A stretch of DNA of 64,000 nucleotides from Saccharofermentans sp. GTDB lineage: Bacteria > Bacillota > Clostridia > Saccharofermentanales > Saccharofermentanaceae. The position numbers and the translations under genes are program-made. Shown here in pieces: positions 29,266 through 38,701 of this stretch (positions are counted from its first letter, which is position 1; each line of letters opens with the position of its first letter). The stretch covers positions 22,407 to 86,406 of the forward strand of contig JAKSRJ010000004.1 of NCBI GenBank assembly GCA_024403715.1, read 5' to 3'. The notes below the pieces were generated by a model. The model ran no database searches, was not told where the DNA came from, and worked only from the letters and a program-made list of their open reading frames with translations.

Positions 29266-30894
29266 AGTTCCTGACAATAATCTGGAAACTTCTTCTACCT
29301 TAGACTCGCTATCAAGAGTAGTTATGTTGGTAAAAGTATTATTTCCATCCGTACTTTTAGCTATAAGGAAGTTCCCATCAGCAGCACATGCAAGCTGAGC
29401 TGTATGAGATACACATAATACTTGATGCGACTTACCTATAGAATGGAGCTTATGTGCAATCGCTAATGAAGCTCTTCCAGACACACCAGTATCAATTTCA
29501 TCGAAAATTAAAGTTGGTACTGTATCACTATTAGAAAGAATATTCTTAATAGCAAGCATTATTCGAGATGCTTCACCACCAGATGCGGTTAAAGCTAAAT
29601 TAGAAGGAGCCTGGCCGGGATTACTAGAAAACATAAAGGTAACTTCATCTATACCCTTTAAATTAAAAAACTTATCCTTGTCTCTTGTTTTAAAATCAAC
29701 ATAAAACTTAGCGTTAGGCATTTCTAATTCATTAAGTTCAGAAGTTATGTCCTGAGCTAATATCGAAGCAAATTCCTTACGACAGTTCGAAAGGCAGGTA
29801 GCTACTTCTAACAACTCTTTTTCACATTCTCTTCTCTTAAGTTTCAATTCATTTGAACGATCATTAGCATTATTAATTTCATCTAACTCAATTTGTGCTT
29901 TAGATGCAAAATCGTTAATCTCATTAATGGTTTTGCCATATTTAGACTGCAGTTCGTATAGGAGTCCAATTCTCTTTTCAATTCTAGAAGCTTCATCTGG
30001 ACTGAAACAATTGTCCGAAGCATTCTTTTCGTAATCGTAAGACAATGCTTCGACTTCCAAGCTTAAATTCTCAAGCCTTTGTATAAAATCAGAATATGAA
30101 GAATCAAATTCTGATATTTTCTTTATAGTACGAAGAGCTTCGGATAATCTAGACGCTGCTGTAAAGCCATTACTGTCTTGACCACAGATATAGTTCCTTG
30201 CCTCTTCTATTAGTCTAGAATTACGAGCTAAAGCAGAAATTAACTTCTTTTTATTAATTAAATCTTCTTCTTCACCATCAACAAATTTAGCATCAGAAAT
30301 CTCTTTTATAGCATACTCAAGATAATCGACTCTAGTTGAAGAAGAATTGAGTAAATCCATAACTCTTTTGTACTCAGAGGTAATTTCTTTATATTCTTTT
30401 AATTTTGAAGTATATAGATTAAGTTGATTCCTAACCTTTTCTCCTCCAAAACGATCAAGCATATCAATATGAAACTTAGTATCAAATAATCTAGAAGTAT
30501 CGTTCTGACCGTGAATATCAATTAACTCAGAAATAATTTCTTTTAAAACAGAAAGAATCACAGTAGTACCGTTAATTCTTGCGACGCTTCTGCCATCTCT
30601 ACCAATAGTTCTAGAGACAATCAAAGTATCATCATCAATAGGTATTCCATTATCGTTAAGAATAGAATCAATTACTGGATTACAATACGAAAAGACAGCT
30701 TCTACATAAGCACTATCTTTACCATCACGAATTATGCTTTTTGATGCTTTTTGTCCTAGAATTAAACCAATAGCATCTATTAAAAGAGATTTACCAGCGC
30801 CAGTTTCTCCAGATACAACATTAAGTCCATGAACAGGACAAAAAACAGCCTCATCAATTACAGCAAAGCTTCTAATTTCAAGCCTTGTAAGCAT
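29209..30894 (-). CDS. recN: DNA repair protein RecN
   Basis: An SMC-like ATPase that organises DNA ends in double-strand break repair. The 561 residues show Walker A GETGAGKS at 29-36, two long charged helices forming the antiparallel coiled coil (about 160-340), the ABC signature LTASGGEASRIMLA near 425, and Walker B TLIFDEIDTGVSG near 455. It follows argR by 2 nt in the usual argR-recN order. The usual downstream spoIVB-spo0A genes are missing; recN instead runs into a convergent overlap. Confidence 0.97.
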   Translation of the reverse strand: MLTRLEIRSFAVIDEAVFCPVHGLNVVSGETGAGKSLLIDAIGLILGQKASKSIIRDGKDSAYVEAVFSYCNPVIDSILNDNGIPIDDDTLIVSRTIGRDGRSVARINGTTVILSVLKEIISELIDIHGQNDTSRLFDTKFHIDMLDRFGGEKVRNQLNLYTSKLKEYKEITSEYKRVMDLLNSSSTRVDYLEYAIKEISDAKFVDGEEEDLINKKKLISALARNSRLIEEARNYICGQDSNGFTAASRLSEALRTIKKISEFDSSYSDFIQRLENLSLEVEALSYDYEKNASDNCFSPDEASRIEKRIGLLYELQSKYGKTINEINDFASKAQIELDEINNANDRSNELKLKRRECEKELLEVATCLSNCRKEFASILAQDITSELNELEMPNAKFYVDFKTRDKDKFFNLKGIDEVTFMFSSNPGQAPSNLALTASGGEASRIMLAIKNILSNSDTVPTLIFDEIDTGVSGRASLAIAHKLHSIGKSHQVLCVSHTAQLACAADGNFLIAKSTDGNNTFTNITTLDSESKVEEVSRLLSGTSNKESIELARELISEFRT

Positions 30895-30896
30895 GA

Positions 30897-31358
30897 TTAT
30901 GAACCCGCCATATCGAGAATAGTTGCTGCTAATGCTGTTGCTTCTTCAATACTGCCTGTAGCAACAAATACCGTATCATCTCCAGCAATAGTTCCAATTA
31001 CGTACTGAAGATGCATTGAGTCGAGTGCAGAAGCCGCAGCCTGAGCCATACCAGGTAAAGTTTTAATTACAACCATATTCATTGCATTTCGACATGATAA
31101 AAGAGAATTCGTAAAAACAGCTAGAAGTCTGCCTGGCGCAACATCACCAGTCTTATCAAGAACTGCATATTTACTTTGATTATTAGGAAGAATTACCTTT
31201 ATAATCCCAAGCTCTTTAATATCTCTAGAGCAAGTAGCCTGAGTTACTTCCATTCCATGAGACTTAAGCAAATTTGTAAGCTCATCCTGTGTTGAAATAT
31301 CGTGCTCTCTAATCAAACGAAGTATCAATTCTTGTCTATCATTCTTGGCCATTTTCAT
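30897..31358 (-). CDS. argR: Arginine repressor ArgR
   Basis: A hexameric arginine-dependent regulator that represses arginine synthesis genes. The 153 residues contain the N-terminal winged helix (RQELILRLIREHDIS, TQATCSRDIKELG) and the C-terminal arginine-binding domain with GTIAGDDTVFVAT near 129-141. An AAGAGG site precedes the first ATG; a second ATG two codons on is also possible. It overlaps nadK by 20 nt. It is expected to act on the ARG box before argG. Confidence 0.96.
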   Translation of the reverse strand: MKMAKNDRQELILRLIREHDISTQDELTNLLKSHGMEVTQATCSRDIKELGIIKVILPNNQSKYAVLDKTGDVAPGRLLAVFTNSLLSCRNAMNMVVIKTLPGMAQAAASALDSMHLQYVIGTIAGDDTVFVATGSIEEATALAATILDMAGS

Positions 31359-32214
31359 AGAAGCTACCTCTTGCTACAATCTTACGCTTGACAGTCTGGA
31401 AGAATCCCGTAAATCCAAGACTAACGGTTTTACACGGAGACTCTACTTTACAAATTCTAAGCACATCATTCTGTTCAACATTAGGAAACTCACGCCCATC
31501 AGGACAAATAAGTGGAACTGTCTCAAATTCACCAAGATGAATCTCAACACTACTCTCAGGGCCAATAACATAACTCATATGTTGTAAAGTGTGAGGACAT
31601 AATGGAGTAACAAGCATTACATCCATAGCAGGCATAATAAGAGGTCCACCAGCCGCTAATGTGTATGCTGTAGAACCAGTTGGAGTTGCAACTACAATTC
31701 CATCACCATAAAACTTTTCTACTCGCTCACCATCGATGTACAAAGTCAACTTTGTAATATGAGGTTTTGCGCCTCTCAATACGGATACATCATTAAGGCA
31801 AATATCAGAACTCTTAAGATAACCATCTTTATCGTATAGTTCTGCCTTGAGTTGCATTCTATTTAAGATCTTATAATTACCAGATAAAATGTGATCAACA
31901 GCTTCTTCAATATTATTTTCAGAGATTTCTGTTAGAAAGCCGATACTTCCCTTATTGATTCCAATAAATGGTTTATTCAAATCCCTATACTTAGAAATAA
32001 CTGAAAGAAAAGTACCATCGCCACCGATAGATACAATCATATCTGCAGTTTCAAAAGTATCGAATTTTACGCCCTCTATTGAAGCTAAAACGGAATCCTT
32101 AAGACTTATTCCAAATATAGGAGTGCAATTTCTAGAAAGCAAGACTTTAGCCAAAGCAATCGAGGTTTTATAATCTACATCACGAGATGTATTCGGATGA
32201 ATAGCAAAAATCAT
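31339..32214 (-). CDS. nadK: NAD kinase
   Basis: It phosphorylates NAD to NADP. The 291-residue protein carries the GGDGTFL motif at 64-70, and the conserved GDGIVVATPTGSTAYTLAAGG segment, here in part 'VATPTGSTAY', near 175-190. It follows dxs with a 2-nt gap; the tlyA gene often found between them in Clostridia is absent. It overlaps argR by 20 nt. Confidence 0.97.
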   Translation of the reverse strand: MIFAIHPNTSRDVDYKTSIALAKVLLSRNCTPIFGISLKDSVLASIEGVKFDTFETADMIVSIGGDGTFLSVISKYRDLNKPFIGINKGSIGFLTEISENNIEEAVDHILSGNYKILNRMQLKAELYDKDGYLKSSDICLNDVSVLRGAKPHITKLTLYIDGERVEKFYGDGIVVATPTGSTAYTLAAGGPLIMPAMDVMLVTPLCPHTLQHMSYVIGPESSVEIHLGEFETVPLICPDGREFPNVEQNDVLRICKVESPCKTVSLGFTGFFQTVKRKIVARGSFYENGQE

Positions 32215-32216
32215 AA

Positions 32217-34100
32217 TTAACTCCTTAGCACTCTCATTATTCTATCAGAAATGCTTTTTGCATCTAGATGAGCAAGTTTTAACTGTTGACTAACAGTTCC
32301 CGCCTTAATCATCTGATCCTCAACTGCAAATACCGTTACTCTTCCATCATAACCATTAGTAGTAATCTCATGTTTAAGAGTTTCACCAAATCCACCAGAC
32401 AAAATTCCTTCTTCACCTGTAAACACAAATTTAGATTCACCAATTACCTCTAAAATCTCGCTATAATTAATAGGATTAATTTGAGTAAGGCAAACAAGTC
32501 TTCCCTTGATTCCCTTTGACAATAGCATTTCAAATGCATCTTCACAAACTTTATCATAAAGACCTGTTGTAAACATTACATAATCCATACCTTCATCTCT
32601 TACAACATGAGGCTTAGTTATAAGTTCAATATCTGTATATAATCCCTTCTCTTCCTCAAAAGGAGACGCACCTCTTGGATATCTAACAGCAACAGGTCCA
32701 TCTATATGATTAACAGCATATTCCATACATAATTTTAAATCCACATAGTCTCTAGGAGATAAAATAGTCATATTCGGCATCGAATTAAGATATGCAATAT
32801 CACGCAAACCATTATGAGTATGACCATCATTACCAACAAAACCAGATCTATCTACAGCAAGAACAACATGATTATTCATAAAACAAACGTCATGAATAAT
32901 CTCGTCATAAGCTCTTTGTAAAAAAGAAGAATAAATTGCAACTACAGGGACTAGTCCCATACGAGACATTCCACCCGCCATTGTCACACAGTGTTCCTCA
33001 GCTATACCACAATCGAAGAACCTAGAAGGATATTTATATGCAAACTTATCCATGCCTGTTCCAATAGACATTGCAGCACATATTCCAACAACATTCTTAT
33101 TCTTATTAGCTACATCTAGCAAACTACCAGCAAAAGCATCTGTATATGATTTTTTAGAAGAAGGTCTTACTCCTACACTCTTATCAAATGGACCAACACC
33201 ATGGTAATCAGAAGGATTCTCTTCAGCCAAACTATAACCCTTACCCTTCTTGGTTACTACATGTAAAAGAACAGGAACATTTAAATCTTTCACAGCATTA
33301 AACGCTTTGATTAAACCCTCAGTATCATGACCGTCAATTGGACCATAGTATCTAAGACCTAAATCCTCAAACATAGAAGGAATCTTACGATTAACAACAA
33401 AACGGAAGAGACGCTTTACTCCCATTATTAGAGCAATAATAGCTTTTCCTAAGAGAGGAATCTTATTTAAAAAACTTTCAGTATTTTTCTTAGCAGACAA
33501 GTAACCGCTAGAAATACGAAGACTTTTTAAATACTTACTCATTCCTCCTACATTTTTGTCGATGCTCATCTCATTATCATTGAGAATAACAATCATACGA
33601 GTATTCTGATGACCAAGATCATTAATAGCTTCATATGCAAGACCACCAGTCATCGCTCCATCACCAATTAAAGCAACGACATACTCATCCGTCCCCTTAA
33701 TATCACGAGCTCTTGCCATTCCTATGGCAGCAGAGACAGATGTACTCGAATGTCCCGTATCAAAAGCATCATAAGGACTTTCAGAAATCCTCGGGAATCC
33801 TGCTATTCCACCCTGTTGTCTTAAAGTATCAAACTTATCAAATCGACCAGTTAAAAGCTTATATGAATATGATTGGTGTCCTACATCAAATACGAGTTTA
33901 TCCTTAGTGTAATCAAATACAGACAGCATTGCTACAGTTAGCTCTACACAGCCTAAATTACTAGCTAAATGTCCACCATTAGTAGATACAGTGTTTATTA
34001 TTTTATCTCTTAATTCTTCACACAAAACAGTACGCTCATCTCTATTCAATGAAGCGATTTTCTCTGGTGATAATTCTGTACCTAAATACTTATAATCCAC
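32217..34100 (-). CDS. dxs: 1-deoxy-D-xylulose-5-phosphate synthase
   Basis: It condenses pyruvate and glyceraldehyde 3-phosphate with thiamine diphosphate, the entry step of the MEP isoprenoid pathway. The 627-residue length is typical. The TPP/metal motif GDGAMTGG starts near 148 and ends in NDN near 176; the C-terminal region has DRSGFVGNDGHTHNG and RYPRG. It is adjacent to ispA (4-nt gap), which consumes the products of this pathway. Confidence 0.98.
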   Translation of the reverse strand: MDYKYLGTELSPEKIASLNRDERTVLCEELRDKIINTVSTNGGHLASNLGCVELTVAMLSVFDYTKDKLVFDVGHQSYSYKLLTGRFDKFDTLRQQGGIAGFPRISESPYDAFDTGHSSTSVSAAIGMARARDIKGTDEYVVALIGDGAMTGGLAYEAINDLGHQNTRMIVILNDNEMSIDKNVGGMSKYLKSLRISSGYLSAKKNTESFLNKIPLLGKAIIALIMGVKRLFRFVVNRKIPSMFEDLGLRYYGPIDGHDTEGLIKAFNAVKDLNVPVLLHVVTKKGKGYSLAEENPSDYHGVGPFDKSVGVRPSSKKSYTDAFAGSLLDVANKNKNVVGICAAMSIGTGMDKFAYKYPSRFFDCGIAEEHCVTMAGGMSRMGLVPVVAIYSSFLQRAYDEIIHDVCFMNNHVVLAVDRSGFVGNDGHTHNGLRDIAYLNSMPNMTILSPRDYVDLKLCMEYAVNHIDGPVAVRYPRGASPFEEEKGLYTDIELITKPHVVRDEGMDYVMFTTGLYDKVCEDAFEMLLSKGIKGRLVCLTQINPINYSEILEVIGESKFVFTGEEGILSGGFGETLKHEITTNGYDGRVTVFAVEDQMIKAGTVSQQLKLAHLDAKSISDRIMRVLRS

Positions 34101-34104
34101 TAAA

Positions 34105-34980
34105 TCAGTAATTCCTCTTTATTGTAAATTCTGCAAGTTCATGAAGCATTGTAACATTTAATCCCATTTCGCTTAATAGTTCTAATGCTTTATAACAACC
34201 TTGTTCTTCTTCTGAAAGCTTAATTCTAGCATTATCAATACCAAGTAAAGTAACAAATGTAGGCTTATTGTCGCGCTCATCTTTTCCTGTACTTTTACCT
34301 AATAAAGATTCATCAGCTTCGACATCCAAAATGTCGTCTTTAATTTGAAAAGCCAAACCTAGATGAGCAGCATACTCTTTAAGCAAAGAATAAACATCTG
34401 CTTGACAGTTGCTAAAGAAAAATGGAGTAGTAACAGCAGCTTCAATCAAAGCACCTGTTTTTTTCTCTTGAAGCTCATATAAAGTATCGATATCAATCTT
34501 TTTACCTTCATTTATAATATCAATACTCTGTCCACCTATCATCCCATGTATGCCTGCTAATCTCGAAATATTATGAGCTGCAGTTGCATACTCAGTCCCT
34601 TTAATTGACTGTTTTAACAACTCTTCATGAGCTGAATTCAAAAGCATATCTCCAGCAAGTATTGCTATAGCTTCACCATACTGAACATGACAAGTTGGTC
34701 TGCCCCTTCTTAAATCATCATCATCCATAGCAGGCAAGTCATCATGAATCAAAGAATAAGTGTGAATCATTTCAAGGGATGCTGCAAATGGGGCAATTAG
34801 AGTATCTTCAACACCAAAATCTTTTAAAGCTAAAGCAGAAGCATACATTAAAGCTGGACGAATTCTCTTTCCACCAGCAAATAAGCTATAAGCTGCAGCA
34901 TCCTTAACAGTATCATTAGCAGGTAAATCACTAAATATACTTTCTAAATATGGAGTTATCCAACTATTTGCATCAAACAT
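34105..34980 (-). CDS. ispA: Farnesyl/geranyl diphosphate synthase (polyprenyl synthetase)
   Basis: It elongates allylic diphosphates by adding isopentenyl diphosphate. The 291-residue protein has the first Asp-rich motif DDLPAMDDDDLRRGRP near 83-98 and the second KDDILDVEAD near 223-232. An early part, GGKRIRPAL, is also conserved. It overlaps xseB by 8 nt and precedes dxs. The expected product is farnesyl diphosphate; the exact chain length cannot be read here. Confidence 0.96.
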   Translation of the reverse strand: MFDANSWITPYLESIFSDLPANDTVKDAAAYSLFAGGKRIRPALMYASALALKDFGVEDTLIAPFAASLEMIHTYSLIHDDLPAMDDDDLRRGRPTCHVQYGEAIAILAGDMLLNSAHEELLKQSIKGTEYATAAHNISRLAGIHGMIGGQSIDIINEGKKIDIDTLYELQEKKTGALIEAAVTTPFFFSNCQADVYSLLKEYAAHLGLAFQIKDDILDVEADESLLGKSTGKDERDNKPTFVTLLGIDNARIKLSEEEQGCYKALELLSEMGLNVTMLHELAEFTIKRNY

Positions 34981-35194
34981 CTATTTCATCACTTTCTTCT
35001 TTAGTTACAGGATTAACTATTGATACTTTTTGTTCAATCTCCTTAAGCTTTTCATCACACAATGAAGACAATTCAATACCTCTAGTATATAGCTTTAAAG
35101 AGTCATCCAAAGAAACATTACCCGATCCAAGTTTATTAACTATATCCTGTAATTCTTTTACAGCAGACTCGTAAACAAAACCCTCTTCCATCAT
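34973..35194 (-). CDS. xseB: Exodeoxyribonuclease VII small subunit
   Basis: A 73-residue helical protein with the family pattern ESAVKELQDIVNKLGSGNVSLDDSLKLYTRGIEL, shown here in part as 'KELQDIVNKLGSGNVSLDDS'. Several copies join one XseA to form a single-strand DNA exonuclease. It overlaps xseA by 4 nt (ATGA) and ispA by 8 nt. Confidence 0.96.
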   Translation of the reverse strand: MMEEGFVYESAVKELQDIVNKLGSGNVSLDDSLKLYTRGIELSSLCDEKLKEIEQKVSIVNPVTKEESDEIDV

Positions 35195-36402
35195 CGTTCC
35201 TCCGTCATAATTACATCGGTTACTACCGCATCAGCATAACCATCTGCAAAATTAATTCTTAGCTTAGATTCAACATTTACATCTCTAGTTGACACAATAG
35301 GCATACCTTCATCTGAAGTTACATAAGAGTAACCTCTTTTAAGAACATTGTGTGGGCCTAACATTGCCAATGAATCTATAAATTTTGATAATGTATTCCT
35401 CTCAAATATCATTCTATTAGCAATAGACACATTTAAACCAATTACAATACTATCTAATTCTTTACGCTTCAATTTCACAGTAAATTCTGGTGAATATAGA
35501 GCTTCATTGGAAGTAAGAGAATAAAGTTGAAATCTTTTAGAAGCCAAATAGTCTCGCATATTAGTATTAATTCGTTCTCTTAATACATCAATCTGCCCTT
35601 GTAACTCATCAAAAGTAGCAAGTACATCTTCAGCGGCTGCAGTAGGAGTTGGAGATCTTTTATCAGCAACGAAATCTAGTATTGTGTAATCCGTCTCGTG
35701 ACCAATTGCAGATATAACAGGAATCGGACAATCATAAACAGTTCTAGCTAATGTTTCATCGTTAAAGCCCCAGAGGTCTTCGATAGAACCTCCACCCCTA
35801 GCTATAATAATAACATCTACATTATTACTCTCAATAAAATACTTAAGTCCAAGTATAGCCTCTGAAGGACAGTTTTCACCTTGAACTGCTGCAGGATATA
35901 CTAATACATCAAAATAAGGATTACGTTCTCTTAACTTAACTATCATATCGTGAATAACAGCTCCCGTAGGTGAAGTTATAATCCCTATTCTAGATGGTTT
36001 AATTGGCAAAATCTTTTTGTGTTCTGACGCAAATAAACCTTCTTGATTAAGTTTGTTATACAAGAGTTTTAACTGTTCTTTAAGAGTTCCCTGACCAGCC
36101 AACTTCATCGAATTGCACTGAATTTGATATTTACCATTTGCTGAATAAACAGTACAAAATCCAGTAACTGTTACTCTATCGCCATCCTTTGGCTTAAAAT
36201 GCATAGTTGAAACTCTTGATGCCCACATCACACATGCAATTTGAGATTCACTATCTTTTAGTGTGAAATAAGCATGTCCACTAGAATACACCTTAAAGCC
36301 AGAAATCTCGCCTGTTACAGCGAGATTAGATAATTTATCGTCGGAAGACAAGACACCAATAGTATACCTATTAAGTTCTGAAATAGTCTTGAACTCAAAC
36401 AA
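35191..36402 (-). CDS. xseA: Exodeoxyribonuclease VII large subunit
   Basis: The catalytic subunit of the ATP-independent single-strand exonuclease. A 403-residue protein with an N-terminal OB fold (about 10-100), then the catalytic domain with IGIITSPTGAVIHDM, IIIARGGGSIEDLWGFNDE and SAIGHETDYTILDFVADKRSPTPTAAAE, the last in part 'GHETDYTILDFVADKRSPTP'. It lies 14 nt after nusB. Confidence 0.97.
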   Translation of the reverse strand: MFEFKTISELNRYTIGVLSSDDKLSNLAVTGEISGFKVYSSGHAYFTLKDSESQIACVMWASRVSTMHFKPKDGDRVTVTGFCTVYSANGKYQIQCNSMKLAGQGTLKEQLKLLYNKLNQEGLFASEHKKILPIKPSRIGIITSPTGAVIHDMIVKLRERNPYFDVLVYPAAVQGENCPSEAILGLKYFIESNNVDVIIIARGGGSIEDLWGFNDETLARTVYDCPIPVISAIGHETDYTILDFVADKRSPTPTAAAEDVLATFDELQGQIDVLRERINTNMRDYLASKRFQLYSLTSNEALYSPEFTVKLKRKELDSIVIGLNVSIANRMIFERNTLSKFIDSLAMLGPHNVLKRGYSYVTSDEGMPIVSTRDVNVESKLRINFADGYADAVVTDVIMTEER

Positions 36403-36416
36403 AGCAGAATCCTCCC

Positions 36417-36815
36417 TTAAAGGCTCTTCTCGTAGCTGGATAGAACTCCGTTAATATAGGAAGATGAATCATCTGTTCCGAATTTTTTTGCAAGCTTAAC
36501 TGCCTCATTAATAGCAACGCTTGTAGGAATATCATCGTTATAAGTAATCTCGTAAATAGCTGTCTCCAAAATAGCCTTATCAAGCTTAGGGATTCTGGCC
36601 AAAGTCCAGTTCTTCAAATAACTGGAAATAATCTCGTCAAGTTTTTCTCTCATCTCGAGAATTCCAATAACGGTTGACTTAAAGTATTCAATATCCTCTT
36701 CAACGCCTGGATTATTCTCTACAAACATATTAATCTGGTCAGCAATATCTTCTACTCTGAAGTCTTGCTGATATACAAAAAACACAACAGATTCTCTAGT
36801 CTCAATTCTACTCAT
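36417..36815 (-). CDS. nusB: Transcription antitermination protein NusB
   Basis: An all-helical RNA-binding protein that with NusE acts in rRNA antitermination. The 132 residues open with the RESVVFFVYQQDF pattern and end with the EAVKLAKKFGTDDSSSYINGVLSS helix pair, in part 'VKLAKKFGTDDSSSYINGVL', typical of NusB. It overlaps the DUF2273 gene by 4 nt. Confidence 0.95.
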   Translation of the reverse strand: MSRIETRESVVFFVYQQDFRVEDIADQINMFVENNPGVEEDIEYFKSTVIGILEMREKLDEIISSYLKNWTLARIPKLDKAILETAIYEITYNDDIPTSVAINEAVKLAKKFGTDDSSSYINGVLSSYEKSL

Positions 36816-37051
36816 CTTACTCTCCCTGGTGGCAGGATACGATCCATAAACTGCTTAAACTTACTCTCATCACCAAAGAAAAATGCTCCGACAATGAATC
36901 CTACCAATGTAAAAATAGTTATAAATATGGTCTTCCATAAACCAAATATACAAATCAATACAGCAATAACAAAAAAAGCAAAAGCAAACAAATAGCCTGC
37001 CTTTGTATTCTGAAGCTTCTCGATTAACTTGGACAGAAGCCTTTCAATCAT
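36812..37051 (-). CDS. DUF2273 small membrane protein of the Asp23 module
   Basis: A 79-residue protein with two hydrophobic segments near 20-37 and 41-58 and the DUF2273-like ending FGDESKFKQFMDRILPPG. It follows the AmaP-like gene by 2 nt. In Gram-positives this small protein accompanies Asp23 and AmaP; its exact role is unknown. Confidence 0.9.
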   Translation of the reverse strand: MIERLLSKLIEKLQNTKAGYLFAFAFFVIAVLICIFGLWKTIFITIFTLVGFIVGAFFFGDESKFKQFMDRILPPGRVR

Positions 37052-37053
37052 AA

Positions 37054-37608
37054 TTAGCGTGCCTCAACTCGTGCAGCAGCAGGTTCAACCTGCTTAACCT
37101 TAACCTTAACTTCCTCTACGATAATACCGGTATATCTCTCGATATCTTTCTTGATTCTCTCCTGAACCTTAGACATGGAAGAAGGAATTTCAACGTTAGA
37201 ATAGAGTGTTGCACTGATTCCAACTTCAATGGAACCATTCTTACCAGAAGTTACTCTGGCCTTAACACTCTTAATGCCAGCCTGAGCAGACATAGCAGCA
37301 TTACGTGCAATACTCTCAAGCGCATCAGCTCCGATATCTACTGAACCAATATCAGTCTTACGAAGCTTGGTTCTGTATGCTCTACCTGCAGAGATAACAC
37401 ACACAATAGAAGCAACACACGAAATAAGAACAAGGCACAAAACAGCAACATACGCATATCTTGTTACCGGATTTGTAACCATATTAGACAATGGCGAAAG
37501 CAAATCTGCAAAAATACCATCATCAATAACTGCAAATAAAAGAATAAATGTCAGAAGTGAAAGAAAAATCGAATATACAAATAAGAAAAAACGCATAAAT
37601 CCGTTCAT
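37054..37608 (-). CDS. amaP: Alkaline shock membrane anchor protein (AmaP-like)
   Basis: A 184-residue protein with two N-terminal membrane helices (about 5-27 and 50-72), then an Asp23-like domain (about 95-175) with VKVKQVEP at its end. AmaP anchors Asp23 to the membrane in staphylococci. It overlaps the Asp23 gene by 4 nt. The module probably senses or stabilises envelope stress. Confidence 0.9.
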   Translation of the reverse strand: MNGFMRFFLFVYSIFLSLLTFILLFAVIDDGIFADLLSPLSNMVTNPVTRYAYVAVLCLVLISCVASIVCVISAGRAYRTKLRKTDIGSVDIGADALESIARNAAMSAQAGIKSVKARVTSGKNGSIEVGISATLYSNVEIPSSMSKVQERIKKDIERYTGIIVEEVKVKVKQVEPAAARVEAR

Positions 37609-38000
37609 ACTTCTTCCTCGCTTTCTGTAACTTCCTTCTTCTCAACTATACCACAAACGTATACATCTACCGATTCAACATCGAGTCCAGTAAATCGCTC
37701 TACGTCTTTTTTTACCTTATCCTGTATATTCCACGCTACTTCAGGAATAACCATTCCATAATAGATAATTGGATAAATAGTAATATAGACAACTTCCTTA
37801 CGGTTATCACTGAAAACTACTCTGACACCTTTTCCTTCATGGACAACGCCAGCTTTTTCTTTCAGTGCAACTACAAAAGAGGGCTTAAGCTCGTGAACAC
37901 CTTCAATTTGAAGTGCGGCTTCAGCGGCATACTGTGCCACGAAGCCTTGTGTCATCGAGCGATCGCCCTTTATTGTTGCAATTTCTGTAATACCGTTCAT
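37605..38000 (-). CDS. Asp23/Gls24 family envelope stress protein
   Basis: A 131-residue Asp23-domain protein with QYAAEAALQIEGVHEL and a later KDVERFTGLDVESVDVYVCGI segment. The start is taken as ATG 38000 (MNGITEIATIKGD), which fits the family's N-terminus; a TTG at 38024 is in frame, and no strong ribosome site helps the choice, so translation may be coupled to efp just upstream. In spore-formers spoIIIA genes lie between efp and this gene; here they are adjacent. Confidence 0.9.
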   Translation of the reverse strand: MNGITEIATIKGDRSMTQGFVAQYAAEAALQIEGVHELKPSFVVALKEKAGVVHEGKGVRVVFSDNRKEVVYITIYPIIYYGMVIPEVAWNIQDKVKKDVERFTGLDVESVDVYVCGIVEKKEVTESEEEV

Positions 38001-38024
38001 ATACCCGCAGGTATCAATGTGCAA

Positions 38025-38582
38025 TTAAGCACGCTCGAGGTATTCACCTGTTCTTGTATCTACTCTGATAATCTCATTCTGATTAACGAAGAGAGGAACC
38101 TTAACTACAGCACCTGTCTCAAGAGTAGCGTACTTAGAAGCGTTATTTGTTGTATCACCTCTAACACCTGGCTCGCACTCAGTAATCTCGAGCTCAACTA
38201 CGATAGGAAGCTCAACTGAAAAAACCTCGCCCTTGTAAGAAAGAATCTTACAAATCATCTCTTCCTTCAAGAACTTAATAGCATCGCCGATATTAGCGGC
38301 AGAAATAGGAGTCTGATCATATGTCTCCTGATCCATGAAATAGTAGAGATCGCCATCAGCATATACATACTGCATATCTCTTCTATCAAGCTTAGCCTCT
38401 TCATACTTATCATTAGGGTTAAAAGATCTCTCAACAACAGAACCTGTCTTAACGTTTCTGTACTTTGTTCTTACGAAAGCAGCACCCTTACCAGGCTTTA
38501 CATGCTGGAACTCAACAACCTGATAAACCTGACTATCCATCTCAAAGCAAACACCATTTCTAAAATCGCCTGCGCTGATCAT
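38025..38582 (-). CDS. efp: Translation elongation factor EF-P
   Basis: It rescues ribosomes stalled at polyproline. The 185-residue three-domain protein has the exposed loop [11 protein letters not shown] with Lys32 at the tip, and the C-terminal signature near [21 protein letters not shown], here in part '[15 protein letters not shown]'. GGAGA precedes the ATG, and a strong promoter lies 40-70 nt upstream. It heads the efp-asp23-amaP-nusB-... run. Confidence 0.98.
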   Translation of the reverse strand: MISAGDFRNGVCFEMDSQVYQVVEFQHVKPGKGAAFVRTKYRNVKTGSVVERSFNPNDKYEEAKLDRRDMQYVYADGDLYYFMDQETYDQTPISAANIGDAIKFLKEEMICKILSYKGEVFSVELPIVVELEITECEPGVRGDTTNNASKYATLETGAVVKVPLFVNQNEIIRVDTRTGEYLERA

Positions 38583-38620
38583 TAATATTTCTCCTTTAAT
38601 ATTAAAAATAGTTACATAGC

Positions 38621-38649
38621 ATTTTACTTAATAAGGAAAGAATATGCAA
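38621..38649 (-). promoter_or_regulatory. Promoter of efp
   Basis: On the minus strand TTGCAT (38644-38649), a 17-nt spacer, TAAAAT (38621-38626). The predicted leader is about 30 nt and includes an AAAGGAG site. Confidence 0.75.
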
Positions 38650-38666
38650 CCTTATGAAAATTAAAG

Positions 38667-38695
38667 TTGAATTTGACTATTTAAGGCTTTAAAAT
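38667..38695 (+). promoter_or_regulatory. Promoter giving a leaderless GGDEF-EAL mRNA
   Basis: TTGAAT (38667-38672), a 17-nt spacer, TAAAAT (38690-38695), then 6 nt and ATG at 38702. The expected transcription start is the A of the ATG itself. No Shine-Dalgarno is present in the preceding 40 nt. Confidence 0.75.
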
Positions 38696-38701
38696 TTTTG
38701 T

